Assembly: GCA_040830705.1 (NCBI GenBank)
Contig: JBFOME010000017.1
Location: 1 to 64,000, forward strand
Source: Ruegeria_C sp040830705
GTDB lineage: Bacteria > Pseudomonadota > Alphaproteobacteria > Rhodobacterales > Rhodobacteraceae
Reading direction: 5' to 3'
DNA length: 64,000 nucleotides
The translations under genes were made by a program, and so were the position numbers. How positions within the stretch are numbered: position 1 is the stretch's first letter; each line of letters starts with the position of its first letter. This document shows, piece by piece, positions 9,628-18,932 of the stretch. The notes under the pieces were generated by a model. That model was not told the origin of the DNA. It worked only from the letters and a program-made list of their open reading frames with translations, and made no database searches.

Positions 9628-9651
9628 GCTAGAGGGGTTCGCCCCTCTGGC
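9628..9651 (+). other. Intercistronic UUCG-tetraloop hairpin between urtA and urtB
   Basis: AGAGGGG-TTCG-CCCCTCT (9631-9648) is a 7-bp GC-rich stem closed by a TTCG loop, extendable to about 10 bp. It lies 15 bp after the urtA stop and 23 bp before urtB, with no T run behind it, so it is not a complete terminator. Such hairpins often protect the mRNA of an abundant binding protein from 3' exonucleases or weaken read-through into the permease genes. Confidence 0.7.
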
Positions 9652-9673
9652 CACTTGAAGGACTGAGTGCCCC

Positions 9674-11629
9674 ATGTCGCGCATCCTCAGATACGTGCTT
9701 TTTTTGTGCCTGATGACCAGTGCCGCCTGGGCGCAGGACGGGCCGATGCAGACGGTGCTGCAAGAACAGCGCGACGTGATTGTCAAAAGCTCTCGCAAGA
9801 CCATTGCGCCGGCGATTGATGCGGTGGCGACAAGCGGGTTGCCACAGGCGCAAGAGGTTCTGGAGGCCTGGCAGGGCAAGAACATGTGGTTGCGCAAGGA
9901 AGACGAGCGGTTCTTCCGAGCGGAGAAAACCGACAGTGGCGATTATGCGCTTTTTGATTTTGATACCGGCGCACAGGTGGGTGAAGCAGGCAAACGCGAT
10001 CTGAAACAGATCAAACCCAATAGCGGAATTCGCGCGATGATCGCCACCGCGCTGGTGCAATTCCAGCTTTCCGATCCCAATGCAGCCAATCGGGCTGCTG
10101 CCCTCCAATCGTTGGAACGCGATCCTTCGGCGGCAGCGTTGGACCCTTTGCGTGCTTCCATTGCAGGCGAAGAAAACGCCACCTTGAAGGCCCGCAAAGA
10201 GCGGTTGGAGCGGCTTTTGACCATGGCCTATGACCCCGATGACGCTAAGCGGGTTGCCGCGATTGAGGAAATGTCTGGCGATTTGGGCGTTGATGTGCGG
10301 GCCACATTGAACCCAATCCTGCAGGCGCGCGTTCAGGTGTTTGAGGGTGACATCACCGATGACCTGAATGTCAAATCCGTGCTGACCCCTGGCAGCGACG
10401 CGTTGTCGTTGGATGAGGCCTATGACCTGCTGGTTGCCGAGGGGCTCGCGACAAAGCTCCTCACTCCCGATGACATTCGCAAGGCTTTGATCGCAAATAT
10501 TGACGGTGGGTTTGTGGCTGGAACCGCGCTGGTGGGTTTGAACACCGACGCCGCCCGCGCTGAGGCCTACCAGGCGTTGGTGGAGCAGGGGCAGGCCCAG
10601 CCCGGTGTGACCCCGGACCGGATTGGCGAGATCATTTCGCAATACCAGTTTGCTGAAGTCTATCTGGACCCGTCGCAAGCCGTGACGGATGCTGCCGAGC
10701 AGACGATGGGCAGTATCAGCACGCGGGTGGCTGCGGGGCAGGGGCTTGATCTGGTGCTTGATGCGCTGTCGCTGGCCTCGATCTACTTCCTCGCCGCCAT
10801 TGGGCTCGCCATCACCTTTGGCGTGATGGGTGTGATCAACATGGCGCATGGCGAGTTCATCATGATGGGGGCCTATACGGGTTACGTGGTGCAGCAGGTG
10901 ATCCCGGATCACACCACCTCGATCCTCGTGGCGATCCCGCTGGCCTTTGTAGTGACCTTTGGCGCGGGCGTGGCGATGGAGCGTCTGGTGATCCGCCATC
11001 TCTACCACCGCCCGCTGGAGACCTTGCTGGCCACTTTCGGCATCTCGATCGCCTTGCAGCAATTGGCCAAGAACATCTTCGGCACGCAGGCAAGGCCCCT
11101 GACCGCGCCGGGTTGGCTGGACGGGTCGCTTGTGCTGAACGACGTGGTCTCGATCAGCTATATCCGCATTGCGATCTTTGTTCTGGCTCTGTTTTTCCTT
11201 GCCGTGTTCCTGTTCATCATGAAGCGCACGCGGCTGGGGTTGGAAACCCGCGCCGTCACCCAGAACCCGCGTATGGCGGCGAGCATGGGGATCAATCCGG
11301 GACGGGTGAACATGCTGGCCTTTGGCTTTGGTTCGGGCATCGCCGGGGTAGCGGGAGTGGCCATCGGGCTTTTCGCAAAAGTCACGTCTGAACTCGGCTC
11401 GGCCTATATCGTGCAGAGTTTCATGACCGTAGTTGTTGGGGGTGTCGGCAATATCTGGGGCGCGCTTGCGGGGGCCACGATGATCGGTTTCTTCCAGAAA
11501 GGCGTTGAGTGGCTGAACCCATCGAACACGCTCGCGGCGCAGACCTACATGATCGTCTTCATCATCATTTTCATTCAATTTCGACCGCGCGGGATCATCG
11601 CGCTCAAGGGCCGGGCGGCGGGGGACTGA
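9674..11629 (+). CDS. urtB: Urea ABC transporter permease UrtB
   Basis: 651 residues. A signal peptide (MSRILRYVLFLCLMTSAAWA) leads into a periplasmic region of roughly 330 residues rich in short helices, then the LivH-like permease domain (about 355-645) beginning LASIYFLAAIGLAITFGVMGVINMAHGEFIMM, here split by membrane segments. The NMAHGEF motif is typical of branched-chain amino acid and urea permeases. The long extracytoplasmic N-terminal domain is a known feature of UrtB. It pairs with UrtC in the membrane. Confidence 0.95.
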   Translation: MSRILRYVLFLCLMTSAAWAQDGPMQTVLQEQRDVIVKSSRKTIAPAIDAVATSGLPQAQEVLEAWQGKNMWLRKEDERFFRAEKTDSGDYALFDFDTGAQVGEAGKRDLKQIKPNSGIRAMIATALVQFQLSDPNAANRAAALQSLERDPSAAALDPLRASIAGEENATLKARKERLERLLTMAYDPDDAKRVAAIEEMSGDLGVDVRATLNPILQARVQVFEGDITDDLNVKSVLTPGSDALSLDEAYDLLVAEGLATKLLTPDDIRKALIANIDGGFVAGTALVGLNTDAARAEAYQALVEQGQAQPGVTPDRIGEIISQYQFAEVYLDPSQAVTDAAEQTMGSISTRVAAGQGLDLVLDALSLASIYFLAAIGLAITFGVMGVINMAHGEFIMMGAYTGYVVQQVIPDHTTSILVAIPLAFVVTFGAGVAMERLVIRHLYHRPLETLLATFGISIALQQLAKNIFGTQARPLTAPGWLDGSLVLNDVVSISYIRIAIFVLALFFLAVFLFIMKRTRLGLETRAVTQNPRMAASMGINPGRVNMLAFGFGSGIAGVAGVAIGLFAKVTSELGSAYIVQSFMTVVVGGVGNIWGALAGATMIGFFQKGVEWLNPSNTLAAQTYMIVFIIIFIQFRPRGIIALKGRAAGD

Positions 11630-11632
11630 GCC

Positions 11633-12865
11633 ATGGAGCGTAGTTTCTTTGCCCGCAACCCGTCGGTGCTGATCTTCATCTCGCTTCTGGCTCTGTTCAC
11701 GCTCATGGTCACAGTAATGGCCGAGGGGTTCGGTATCGGCGTGATCTCGACCTCGTTCGTCAAAACGCTGGGCAAGACGCTGTGCCTGTGCCTGGTGGCC
11801 ATCGCTATGGACCTGATCTGGGGCTATTGCGGCATCCTGAGCCTTGGGCATTTCGCCTTTTTCGGGTTGGGCGGCTATATGATCGGCATGTGGCTGATGT
11901 ATGAGCGCACGCGCGACATCGTCGTCACCTCGCTCAGCGAAGCGCCGCTGCCACCGACCGAGCAGGAGGTGGTCGATGCCATCGGCACGCAGATCTTTGG
12001 CGTTGTGGGATCCAACGAGTTCCCGCTGGTCTGGGCCTTTGCCGATAGCCTGGTGATCCAACTGGTGCTGGTGGTGCTGGTGCCAGGGCTGCTGGCGCTG
12101 GTTTTTGGTTGGCTGGCATTTCGCAGCCGGGTGACTGGCGTTTACCTGTCGATCCTGACACAGGCGATGACGCTCGCACTGGCTCTGTACCTCTTCCAGA
12201 ACGACAGCGGGTTGCGCGGCAACAATGGTCTGTCGGGCCTGCAAAACCTGCCGGGGCTTGAAGCCGTGCCGCAGGCCACGATCTCGCTCTGGTTCCTCTG
12301 GGCTTCGGCCTTGGCGCTGGGGCTAGGGTATCTCTTGGGGGCCTGGGTGATGTCGGGCAAGTTCGGTTCGGTCATTAAGGGCATCCGGGATGATGAGGCG
12401 CGGGTACGGTTTCTGGGCTATTCGGTGGAAAGCTACAAACTGGCGGTCTTTACTCTGACCGCCTGCATCGCCGGGATCGCGGGCGCGCTCTATTACCCTC
12501 AAGCAGGTATCATCAACCCGGCCGAACTGGCGCCGATCGCGTCGATCTATCTGGCGGTATGGGTCGCGATCGGGGGTCGAGGGCGGCTTTATGGTGCGGT
12601 TGTAGGCGCGGCGGTTGTCAGTCTGTTGTCCAGTTGGTTCACCGGCGGGCTCGCGCCCGATTTGCCGCTGGGGGTCTACACGATCAAATGGGTCGATTGG
12701 TGGCAGATCGTACTGGGGCTGTCCTTTGTTCTGGTCACGCTCTTTGCACCCAAAGGCATCGGCGGGCTGGTCGACCTGTGGATGGAACGCCGCTCGCCCG
12801 ATCGCCATGGTGCCGATCTTGGCCCCGATATGGGATCGCTGCGCGAGAAGGAGGCTTTGGAATGA
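11633..12865 (+). CDS. urtC: Urea ABC transporter permease UrtC
   Basis: 410 residues, starting 3 bp after the urtB stop. It is a LivM-like permease: MDLIWGYCGILSLGHFAFFGLGGY near the N-terminus (split over two helices), several further membrane segments, and KGIRDDEARVRFLGYSVESYKL in the cytoplasmic loop that contacts the ATPases. The C-terminal tail is hydrophilic. Its stop codon overlaps the urtD start (ATGA). Confidence 0.95.
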   Translation: MERSFFARNPSVLIFISLLALFTLMVTVMAEGFGIGVISTSFVKTLGKTLCLCLVAIAMDLIWGYCGILSLGHFAFFGLGGYMIGMWLMYERTRDIVVTSLSEAPLPPTEQEVVDAIGTQIFGVVGSNEFPLVWAFADSLVIQLVLVVLVPGLLALVFGWLAFRSRVTGVYLSILTQAMTLALALYLFQNDSGLRGNNGLSGLQNLPGLEAVPQATISLWFLWASALALGLGYLLGAWVMSGKFGSVIKGIRDDEARVRFLGYSVESYKLAVFTLTACIAGIAGALYYPQAGIINPAELAPIASIYLAVWVAIGGRGRLYGAVVGAAVVSLLSSWFTGGLAPDLPLGVYTIKWVDWWQIVLGLSFVLVTLFAPKGIGGLVDLWMERRSPDRHGADLGPDMGSLREKEALE

Positions 12866-13602
12866 GTACACTTCTTGAAGTCTCGGGCGTCTCGGTTTCG
12901 TTTGACGGGTTCAAGGCGATCAACAACCTGTCCTTCCAGATCGGCCAGGCCGAGCTACGTGCCATCATCGGCCCAAACGGGGCGGGCAAGACCACTTTCA
13001 TGGATATCGTGACGGGCAAGACCAGACCTGATGAGGGCCGGGTAATTTGGGGCGACAAGAGCGTGTCGCTGCTGGCTTTGAACGAAGCGCAGATCGCGCA
13101 GGCCGGAGTAGGGCGGAAGTTTCAGAAACCCACAGTGTTCGAAGATCAGACGGTGCAGGAAAACCTGCTGTTGGCGCTAAAAAAGCCCCGCTCGATCCTG
13201 CAGGTGCTGTTCTTTCGGCCGTCGGAGGACGACCGCGCGCGCGTGGCCGATCTGGCCGATCACATCGGGCTGAAGGACGAGATGGACCGCAAGTCGGGCG
13301 AGTTGAGCCATGGTCAGAAACAATGGCTGGAGATCGGCATGCTGCTGGCGCAGGAGCCGCAATTGCTGCTGGTCGACGAACCTGCAGCGGGAATGACGCC
13401 CGAGGAGCGCGAGCACACGACGCGCATTCTGGCCGAGGCATCAAAGACCCGCGCGGTGGTGGTGGTCGAGCATGACATGGAATTCGTGCGCCGACTCGAC
13501 TGCAAGGTGACCGTGCTGCACGAAGGCGCGGTGCTGGCCGAGGGCAGCCTCGACCATGTGACCGCAAATCAGGACGTCATCGACGTCTATCTGGGACGCT
13601 AG
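12862..13602 (+). CDS. urtD: Urea ABC transporter ATP-binding protein UrtD
   Basis: 246 residues from the ATG at 12862, which overlaps the urtC stop; the frame is open further upstream inside urtC but that part is not used. Walker A GPNGAGKTTF, ABC signature LSHGQKQWLEIG (the SHGQ variant is typical of UrtD) and Walker B LLLVDEPAAGM are all intact, as is the H-loop VVVVEHDMEF. It powers urea import with UrtE. Confidence 0.96.
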   Translation: MSTLLEVSGVSVSFDGFKAINNLSFQIGQAELRAIIGPNGAGKTTFMDIVTGKTRPDEGRVIWGDKSVSLLALNEAQIAQAGVGRKFQKPTVFEDQTVQENLLLALKKPRSILQVLFFRPSEDDRARVADLADHIGLKDEMDRKSGELSHGQKQWLEIGMLLAQEPQLLLVDEPAAGMTPEEREHTTRILAEASKTRAVVVVEHDMEFVRRLDCKVTVLHEGAVLAEGSLDHVTANQDVIDVYLGR

Positions 13603-13605
13603 ATC

Positions 13606-14301
13606 ATGCTGAGTATCAAGGACCTGACCCTGCATTACGGGCATTCGCAAATCCTCTATGACGTCTCGCTGGAGGCTGCACAGGGCGCGGTGACCTGCGT
13701 GGTGGGGACCAATGGCGTGGGCAAGACCAGCTTGATGAAGGCCATCTCTGGCACGCACGCGCGCTCGAGTGGAGAGATGTCGCTGGACGGGCAAGCCGTT
13801 GATGTTCTGCCAGCCCATGCGCTGGCGCGGTTGGGGGTCGGTTACGTCCCTCAAGGGCGCGAGATATTTCCTCTGATGACAGTGAGGGAAAATCTGGAGA
13901 CCGGGTTCTCCTGCCTGCCGCGCGAGGCGCATCACATTCCAGACGAGATTTTTGATCTGTTTCCGGTCTTGCACGACATGCGCGACCGGCGCGGAGGCGA
14001 CCTTTCGGGTGGCCAACAGCAACAACTAGCTATCGCCCGCGCACTGATCACAAAGCCGAAACTGCTGCTGCTGGACGAGCCGACCGAGGGCATCCAGCCC
14101 AACATCATCCAGCAGATCGGCCGGGTGATTTCCATGCTGCGCGACAAGGGCGAGATGGCTATTGTTCTTGTCGAGCAATATTTCGACTTCGCCTACGAGC
14201 TGGCCGACGGCTTTGTTGTGCTCCGCCGGGGCGCGGTGACGTTGGCGGGTCGCAAGGATGAGCTGAAACGTGAGGATGTACTGGCGGGCGTGTCGGTCTG
14301 A
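13606..14301 (+). CDS. urtE: Urea ABC transporter ATP-binding protein UrtE
   Basis: 231 residues. Walker A GTNGVGKTSL, Q-loop region GYVPQGREIFP, signature LSGGQQQQLAIARAL and Walker B LLLLDEPTEGIQPNI are present, the last being typical of LivF/UrtE proteins. It is the last gene of the importer operon, 3 bp after urtD. I saw no convincing terminator after it. Confidence 0.96.
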   Translation: MLSIKDLTLHYGHSQILYDVSLEAAQGAVTCVVGTNGVGKTSLMKAISGTHARSSGEMSLDGQAVDVLPAHALARLGVGYVPQGREIFPLMTVRENLETGFSCLPREAHHIPDEIFDLFPVLHDMRDRRGGDLSGGQQQQLAIARALITKPKLLLLDEPTEGIQPNIIQQIGRVISMLRDKGEMAIVLVEQYFDFAYELADGFVVLRRGAVTLAGRKDELKREDVLAGVSV

Positions 14302-14471
14302 ACTGTTTGCTCTTACGCACAAATTTCATCGCCATAGCGTTGCCATTTCTGCGGGGCTGATTTCGGTACGAATGGCTATTGCCCTCTCTCGGTTAGTCGT
14401 GCGACGTCCTGCACGCAGCCGCAAGTCGGGAGATCCGGCTTGGCTGACCCGTTTTATGAGCAGGGCATAGA

Positions 14472-15080
14472 ATGAGAATTTCTTCAAAACACCGGTTTTG
14501 CTTTATCGCAAATCCCCAATGCGCCAGCACTTCGCTGCGTTCGATGCTGAACAAGGTGTCCGATTTCGGATCGGGTAAGAACTTTGCGGAAGCGGGCATG
14601 AAAATCTCCAATCACCTGCATCCCGGTCACGTTCGCGAGTTGCTCTAGTCTCGCGGAGAAGATCCCGACACCTATTTCTTCTTTTCGTCCATCCGAAACC
14701 CATGGGACAAGATGGTGTCGCGATATCATTTCGGTGTGCGGACCCCGCGATCCCGATGGCACACGCGCGCGGTCGAAGCGGGCTCATTCAGCGTGTTCAT
14801 CCGGGATTCCTCGATTCAGGATGCCGCCATAAACACCCGATATCAGAACCTCTTCTTCGAAGATGGCAGATACCTCATGGATGATATGGTGAGGGTAGAG
14901 AACTTTGCCGAAGACGTCGGCAGAATATGGAACAAACTGTCTCTTCCCGCCCCCAACCGGCTCCATGTCAATTCCAATGGCAGAAAGAAGAACTACAGAG
15001 AGTTCTACGACGAAGAAGCCATCGAGATTGTAAGGGATATATTACAGCGCGACATTGATGTTTTCGGCTACACATTCTGA
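14472..15080 (+). pseudogene. Sulfotransferase-family gene interrupted by an in-frame TAG
   Basis: From the ATG at 14472 one frame runs 202 codons to the stop at 15078-15080, but codon 59 (14646-14648) is TAG. Before the stop lies a sulfate-donor (PAPS) loop, CFIANPQCASTSLRSML, and after it, in the same frame, YFFFSSIRNPWDKMVSRYHF, the 3'-phosphate binding R-N-P-W-D-x-M-V-S motif. The two halves together form one short sulfotransferase. The rest (EEAIEIVRDILQRDIDVFGYTF) is the usual C-terminus of this family. A restart at the ATG at 14712 would lack the donor site. A single point mutation explains the break. The gene sits alone between urtE and the cox cluster. Confidence 0.8.
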
Positions 15081-15095
15081 TCGCCGAGCGTAACA

Positions 15096-15125
15096 GAACA
15101 GGCCCCGACGGAACGGGGCCTGTTC
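15096..15125. terminator. 12-bp stem hairpin between convergent genes
   Basis: GAACAGGCCCCG (15096-15107) and CGGGGCCTGTTC (15114-15125) pair perfectly around a 6-nt loop. It lies 15 bp after the sulfotransferase frame and 17 bp after the end of coxM on the other strand, as expected for a shared terminator, although no long T run follows on either side. Confidence 0.65.
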
Positions 15126-15142
15126 AAATAGAAAAACTGATC

Positions 15143-15931
15143 TCAGCTTGCGGCTTCAACTGCGCGTCGTGTCATCACGCCGACCAGATGGGCGCGGTAT
15201 TCCTGCGATCCGTGCAGGTCGGCGATCATGTTCAGATGGTTGATCCGCAAATCCATCAGCGCGTCGGGGCGGAATTCCTTGGTTAGCGCTTCTTCGGCCT
15301 CGGTCCAGCGGAACACGCCATTGTTGGACGCGCCAGTGACCGCCACCCGGACACCACCGGGGAACTTCGCGACAAACACACCTGTCAGGGCAAAGCGCGA
15401 GGCGGGTTGAAGGAACTTCTGATAGCTCGCCGCCTCGGGTACCGGAAAACTTACCGAAGTGATGATCTCATCCTCGTCCAGCGCGGTCTCGAACAAGCCT
15501 TGGAAATAGTCGTCAGCCGCAATGTTGCGCTTGTTGGTCGAGATCGAGGCCCCCGATCCAAGCGCCGCCGAAGGGTAGCAGGCGGCGGGATCATTATTGG
15601 CAAGCGATCCGCCCACGGTGCCGCGATTGCGCACCGCCGGGTCTCCGATCCCTCCAGCCAGTGCTGCCAGTGCCGAGTAGGCCGAGGCAGCCTCTGCTGC
15701 CACCTGCGCGTGGGGGGTGGCCCCTCCCACTGTGACCGTCCCGTCACTTGCAGTTACGCCAACCATGCCTTCAACACCGGTCAGGCTTACCAATGTCTCT
15801 GGCGCGGCGAGTCGCTGTTTCATCGTCGGCAGCAGGGTCTGCCCGCCACCAAGCGCTTGCGCGCCCTCATTCTGCAAAGCTGCGGCGGCTTCCTCGACCG
15901 TCGAGGGTTTCACAAACTCAAAATTGTACAT
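15143..15931 (-). CDS. coxM: CO dehydrogenase-family FAD-binding medium subunit
   Basis: 262 residues. The two FAD-binding motifs of the xanthine dehydrogenase/CODH medium chain are visible: GGGQTLLPTMKQRL near residue 28-41 and GTVGGSLANNDPAACYPS near residue 105-122. It passes electrons from the iron-sulfur subunit to the acceptor through FAD. It is the last gene of coxG-coxS-coxL-coxM, separated from coxL by 95 bp. As the large subunit is form II, the substrate is probably not CO. Confidence 0.92.
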   Translation of the reverse strand: MYNFEFVKPSTVEEAAAALQNEGAQALGGGQTLLPTMKQRLAAPETLVSLTGVEGMVGVTASDGTVTVGGATPHAQVAAEAASAYSALAALAGGIGDPAVRNRGTVGGSLANNDPAACYPSAALGSGASISTNKRNIAADDYFQGLFETALDEDEIITSVSFPVPEAASYQKFLQPASRFALTGVFVAKFPGGVRVAVTGASNNGVFRWTEAEEALTKEFRPDALMDLRINHLNMIADLHGSQEYRAHLVGVMTRRAVEAAS

Positions 15932-16026
15932 CTTGTCTTACCTTTCCAAAGAGCGCTGATCTGCCCTTCATCTGGCTATCAATATCCCGTCGAGTGCGGG
16001 GGCAGGCCCCCACAGCGATCCCGGCG

Positions 16027-18396
16027 TTACCCATGCATGGCCTTCCAGACGCGTGCCGGAGATACGGGCATATCTATATGCTCGACCTTGTGCCCGGCCC
16101 TGTGCAGCGCATCGATCACCGCGTTCACGACAGCCGGTGGCGATCCGATGGCCCCGGCCTCACCGCAGCCCTTTACGCCCAGCGGGTTGTGGGTGCACGG
16201 CGTCTGGCAAGAGTGATCCACATTCATCATCGGCATGTCGTCAGCGCGCGGCATGGTGTAGTCCATGAAAGACCCGCTCAATAGCTGGCCATTCTGGTCA
16301 TAGACACAGTTTTCCATCATCGCCTGCCCGATGCCCTGTGCCAGACCGCCATGGACCTGACCTTCGACGATCATCGGATTGATGACATTACCGAAATCAT
16401 CGGCCGCGGTGAAGTTCAGCATGTCGACTTCGCCGGTTTCGGGGTCCACTTCCACCTCGCAGATATAGGCGCCCGAGGGATAGGTGAAGTTGGCCGGATC
16501 GTAAAAGGCGCTTTCTTCAAGGCCCGGTTCGATCTCTTCCAATGGGTAGTTATGCGGCACGTAAGCGGCCAGGGTGACATCCCCCCAGGCCACCGATTTG
16601 TCGGTGCCCGCGACGCTGAACTGACCATCCTTCAACTCGATATCCGCCTCCGAGGCCTCCATCAGATGGGCCGCGATCTTCTTGGCCTTGTTGATGATCT
16701 TCTCGGTGGCGCGCACCATGGCTGAGCCACCTACCGCAATGGAACGGGACCCGTAAGTACCCATGCCCATTGGCACTTTCGACGTATCGCCATGCACGAT
16801 GTCGATCTGGCTGGCATCCACGCCGATCATTTCGGCCACAACTTGTGCAAAGGTGGTCTCATGACCCTGACCGTGGCTGTGTGAGCCGGTAAAGACGCTG
16901 ATCGAGCCGGTGGCATTGACGCGCACTGTAGCAGATTCGTAGAGCCCGGCGCGCGCGCCCAACTGGCCGACGAGGTTCGACGGCGCGATGCCGCAGGCCT
17001 CAATGTAATGGGCGACACCTATGCCGCGCAGCTTGCCGCGCGCTTCGCTTTCTGCACGGCGCGCCTCGAAATCGGCATAGCCGGAGATCTCCAGCGCCTT
17101 GTCCATCGTGGCCTGATAGTTGCCGGTGTCATAGCTGACCGCCACGGGCGTGTCATAGGGGAACTGGTCGGGCTGGATGAAGTTAATCCGGCGCAGTTCG
17201 ACCGGGTCGATATCCAGTTCACGCGCGGCCTTGTCGATGACACGTTCCAGCTGGAAGGTCGCCTCGGGCCGCCCGGCTCCGCGATAGGCGTCCACCGGCA
17301 CGGTGTTGGTAAAGACCGCCTTCACGTTCACATAGATGAGCGGTGTCGTATAGTTGCCAGCCATCAGAGTGCCATGCAGCCATGTCGGCACCGAAGGCGC
17401 AAAGGTCGACAGATACGCCCCCATATTGGCGTAAGTGTCGGTTCGGATCGCGGTGAACTTGTGGTTCTCGTCCATCGCGAGTTCGATCTTGGTCACGTGA
17501 TCGCGGCCATGCGCGTCCGAGATGAACGCTTCAGACCGCGAACAGGTCCATTTTACCGGACGGTTCAGCGCTTTGGCGGCGAAGGTCACAAACGCCTCTT
17601 CGGCATAGTGATAGATCTTGGCGCCAAAGCCGCCGCCCACATCCGGGGCCACAACTCGCAGCTTGTGTTCGGGGATGGACAGCACGAAGGCCCCCATCAA
17701 CAGCCGGATCACATGCGGGTTCTGGCTGGTGGTGTAGAGCGTATGCTCATCATTGGCCCGGTTATAGTCGCCAACGGCCACGCGCGGCTCCATCGGGTTC
17801 GCCACCAGACGGTTGTTCACCAGTTCCAGCGTGGTGACATGGGCGGCAGACTTGATCGCCTCGTCCACAGCCTCGCGGTTTTCTTCGACAAAGCCCCAAT
17901 CATAGCAGAGGTTGGAGGTCAGATCGTTATGCACCTTGGTGGCACCTTCGGCCACGGCGGCTTTCATGTCGATCACTGCCTCAAGCTCGTCGATGTCGAT
18001 CTCGACCGCCTCGGCCGCATCGCGGGCCTGTTCTAGCGTTTCGGCCACCACCACGGCGATCGGGTCGCCCACATGGCGCACCTTGCCCTCGGCGAGGATC
18101 GGGTGCTTGGGCTCCTGCATCGCATCTCCATGCCGGTCGGTCACCTGCCAGCCGCAGGGGATGCCGCCCGCCTCTGCGAAATCGGCAGATGTGAATACCT
18201 TGAGCACGCCGTCCATCGCTTCGGCGGCGGCGGTGTCGATGCTGTTGATCTTGCCATGGGCCACATCCGAGCGGATGAAATACGCATAGGTCTGGCCATT
18301 GATGTTGATGTCGTCGGTATAATTGCCGGTTCCCGTCAGAAACCGGACGTCTTCGCGCCGCTTGGTGCTGGCGCCGATGCCACTATCCTTAGGCAT
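16027..18396 (-). CDS. coxL: CO dehydrogenase-like molybdopterin large subunit, form II
   Basis: 789 residues. The N-terminus (RREDVRFLTGTGNYTDDI) and the C-terminal active-site glutamate segment GVKGCGEAGAIGSPPA are those of molybdenum hydroxylases. The active-site loop reads AYRGAGR at about residues 370-376. This is the form II signature; true aerobic CO dehydrogenases (form I) carry AYRCSFR with the copper-ligating cysteine. Form II enzymes usually lack shown CO oxidation and may act on other aldehydes or heterocycles. It forms a heterotrimer with CoxM and CoxS. The symbol follows family usage. Confidence 0.93.
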   Translation of the reverse strand: MPKDSGIGASTKRREDVRFLTGTGNYTDDININGQTYAYFIRSDVAHGKINSIDTAAAEAMDGVLKVFTSADFAEAGGIPCGWQVTDRHGDAMQEPKHPILAEGKVRHVGDPIAVVVAETLEQARDAAEAVEIDIDELEAVIDMKAAVAEGATKVHNDLTSNLCYDWGFVEENREAVDEAIKSAAHVTTLELVNNRLVANPMEPRVAVGDYNRANDEHTLYTTSQNPHVIRLLMGAFVLSIPEHKLRVVAPDVGGGFGAKIYHYAEEAFVTFAAKALNRPVKWTCSRSEAFISDAHGRDHVTKIELAMDENHKFTAIRTDTYANMGAYLSTFAPSVPTWLHGTLMAGNYTTPLIYVNVKAVFTNTVPVDAYRGAGRPEATFQLERVIDKAARELDIDPVELRRINFIQPDQFPYDTPVAVSYDTGNYQATMDKALEISGYADFEARRAESEARGKLRGIGVAHYIEACGIAPSNLVGQLGARAGLYESATVRVNATGSISVFTGSHSHGQGHETTFAQVVAEMIGVDASQIDIVHGDTSKVPMGMGTYGSRSIAVGGSAMVRATEKIINKAKKIAAHLMEASEADIELKDGQFSVAGTDKSVAWGDVTLAAYVPHNYPLEEIEPGLEESAFYDPANFTYPSGAYICEVEVDPETGEVDMLNFTAADDFGNVINPMIVEGQVHGGLAQGIGQAMMENCVYDQNGQLLSGSFMDYTMPRADDMPMMNVDHSCQTPCTHNPLGVKGCGEAGAIGSPPAVVNAVIDALHRAGHKVEHIDMPVSPARVWKAMHG

Positions 18397-18420
18397 GTGA
18401 TGTCTCCTCCCTGATCCCCG

Positions 18421-18906
18421 TTATTCGGCTGCGACCGCCGGCACGTCCTGGCCGCTGGCGGCAAGTATGGCGCGGACGATGTTGTGATAGCCGGTGCAGC
18501 GGCAGATATTGCCCTCCAGATAGTGACGGATTTCCGCCTCGCTGGGCTTGGGGTTTTCCTTGAGCAATGCTGCCGCGCTCATCACCATGCCCGGTGTGCA
18601 GAAGCCGCATTGCAGCCCGTGATGGTCCTGAAACGCTTGCTGGATCACGTTAAGCGAGCCGTCGGCATTGGCCTGCCCCTCGATCGTGTCGACCTGGGCG
18701 CCGTCGGCCTCTAGCGCAAACATGGCGCAGCTTTTGACAGCCTTGCCGTTCACATGCACGACACAGGCGCCGCATTGGCTCGTGTCGCAGCCCACATGGG
18801 TTCCGGTCATTCCCAGCTCTTCGCGCAGAAATGACGCCAGCAACGTACGCCCTTCTATTTCGCCCGACCGGGTCTTCCCGTTGACGGTGATGGTCACTTT
18901 GGTCAT
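18421..18906 (-). CDS. coxS: CO dehydrogenase-family 2Fe-2S small subunit
   Basis: 161 residues. Both [2Fe-2S] sites are complete: the plant-ferredoxin type site CDTSQCGACVVHVNGK with a further cysteine in KSCAMF, and the C-terminal CGFCTPGM plus CRCTGYHNIV. It carries electrons between the molybdenum and FAD subunits. It lies 24 bp upstream of coxL in the same operon. Confidence 0.95.
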   Translation of the reverse strand: MTKVTITVNGKTRSGEIEGRTLLASFLREELGMTGTHVGCDTSQCGACVVHVNGKAVKSCAMFALEADGAQVDTIEGQANADGSLNVIQQAFQDHHGLQCGFCTPGMVMSAAALLKENPKPSEAEIRHYLEGNICRCTGYHNIVRAILAASGQDVPAVAAE

Positions 18907-18932
18907 GTGATCCTTTCCTCCCTGGATATAGT

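Noticed and set aside
9629..12244. An 871-codon open frame on the minus strand opposite urtB and urtC
   Set aside because: It is antisense to two well-supported genes, has low-complexity His/Arg/Gln-rich composition typical of the shadow frame of GC-rich DNA, and has no domain.
14646..14648. Programmed read-through (for example pyrrolysine) at the TAG in the sulfotransferase frame
   Set aside because: No suppressor tRNA or readthrough structure is visible, and one point mutation explains it more simply.
17008..18036. A 342-codon plus-strand frame opposite coxL
   Set aside because: Antisense to the conserved large subunit, no recognisable motif, compositional shadow.
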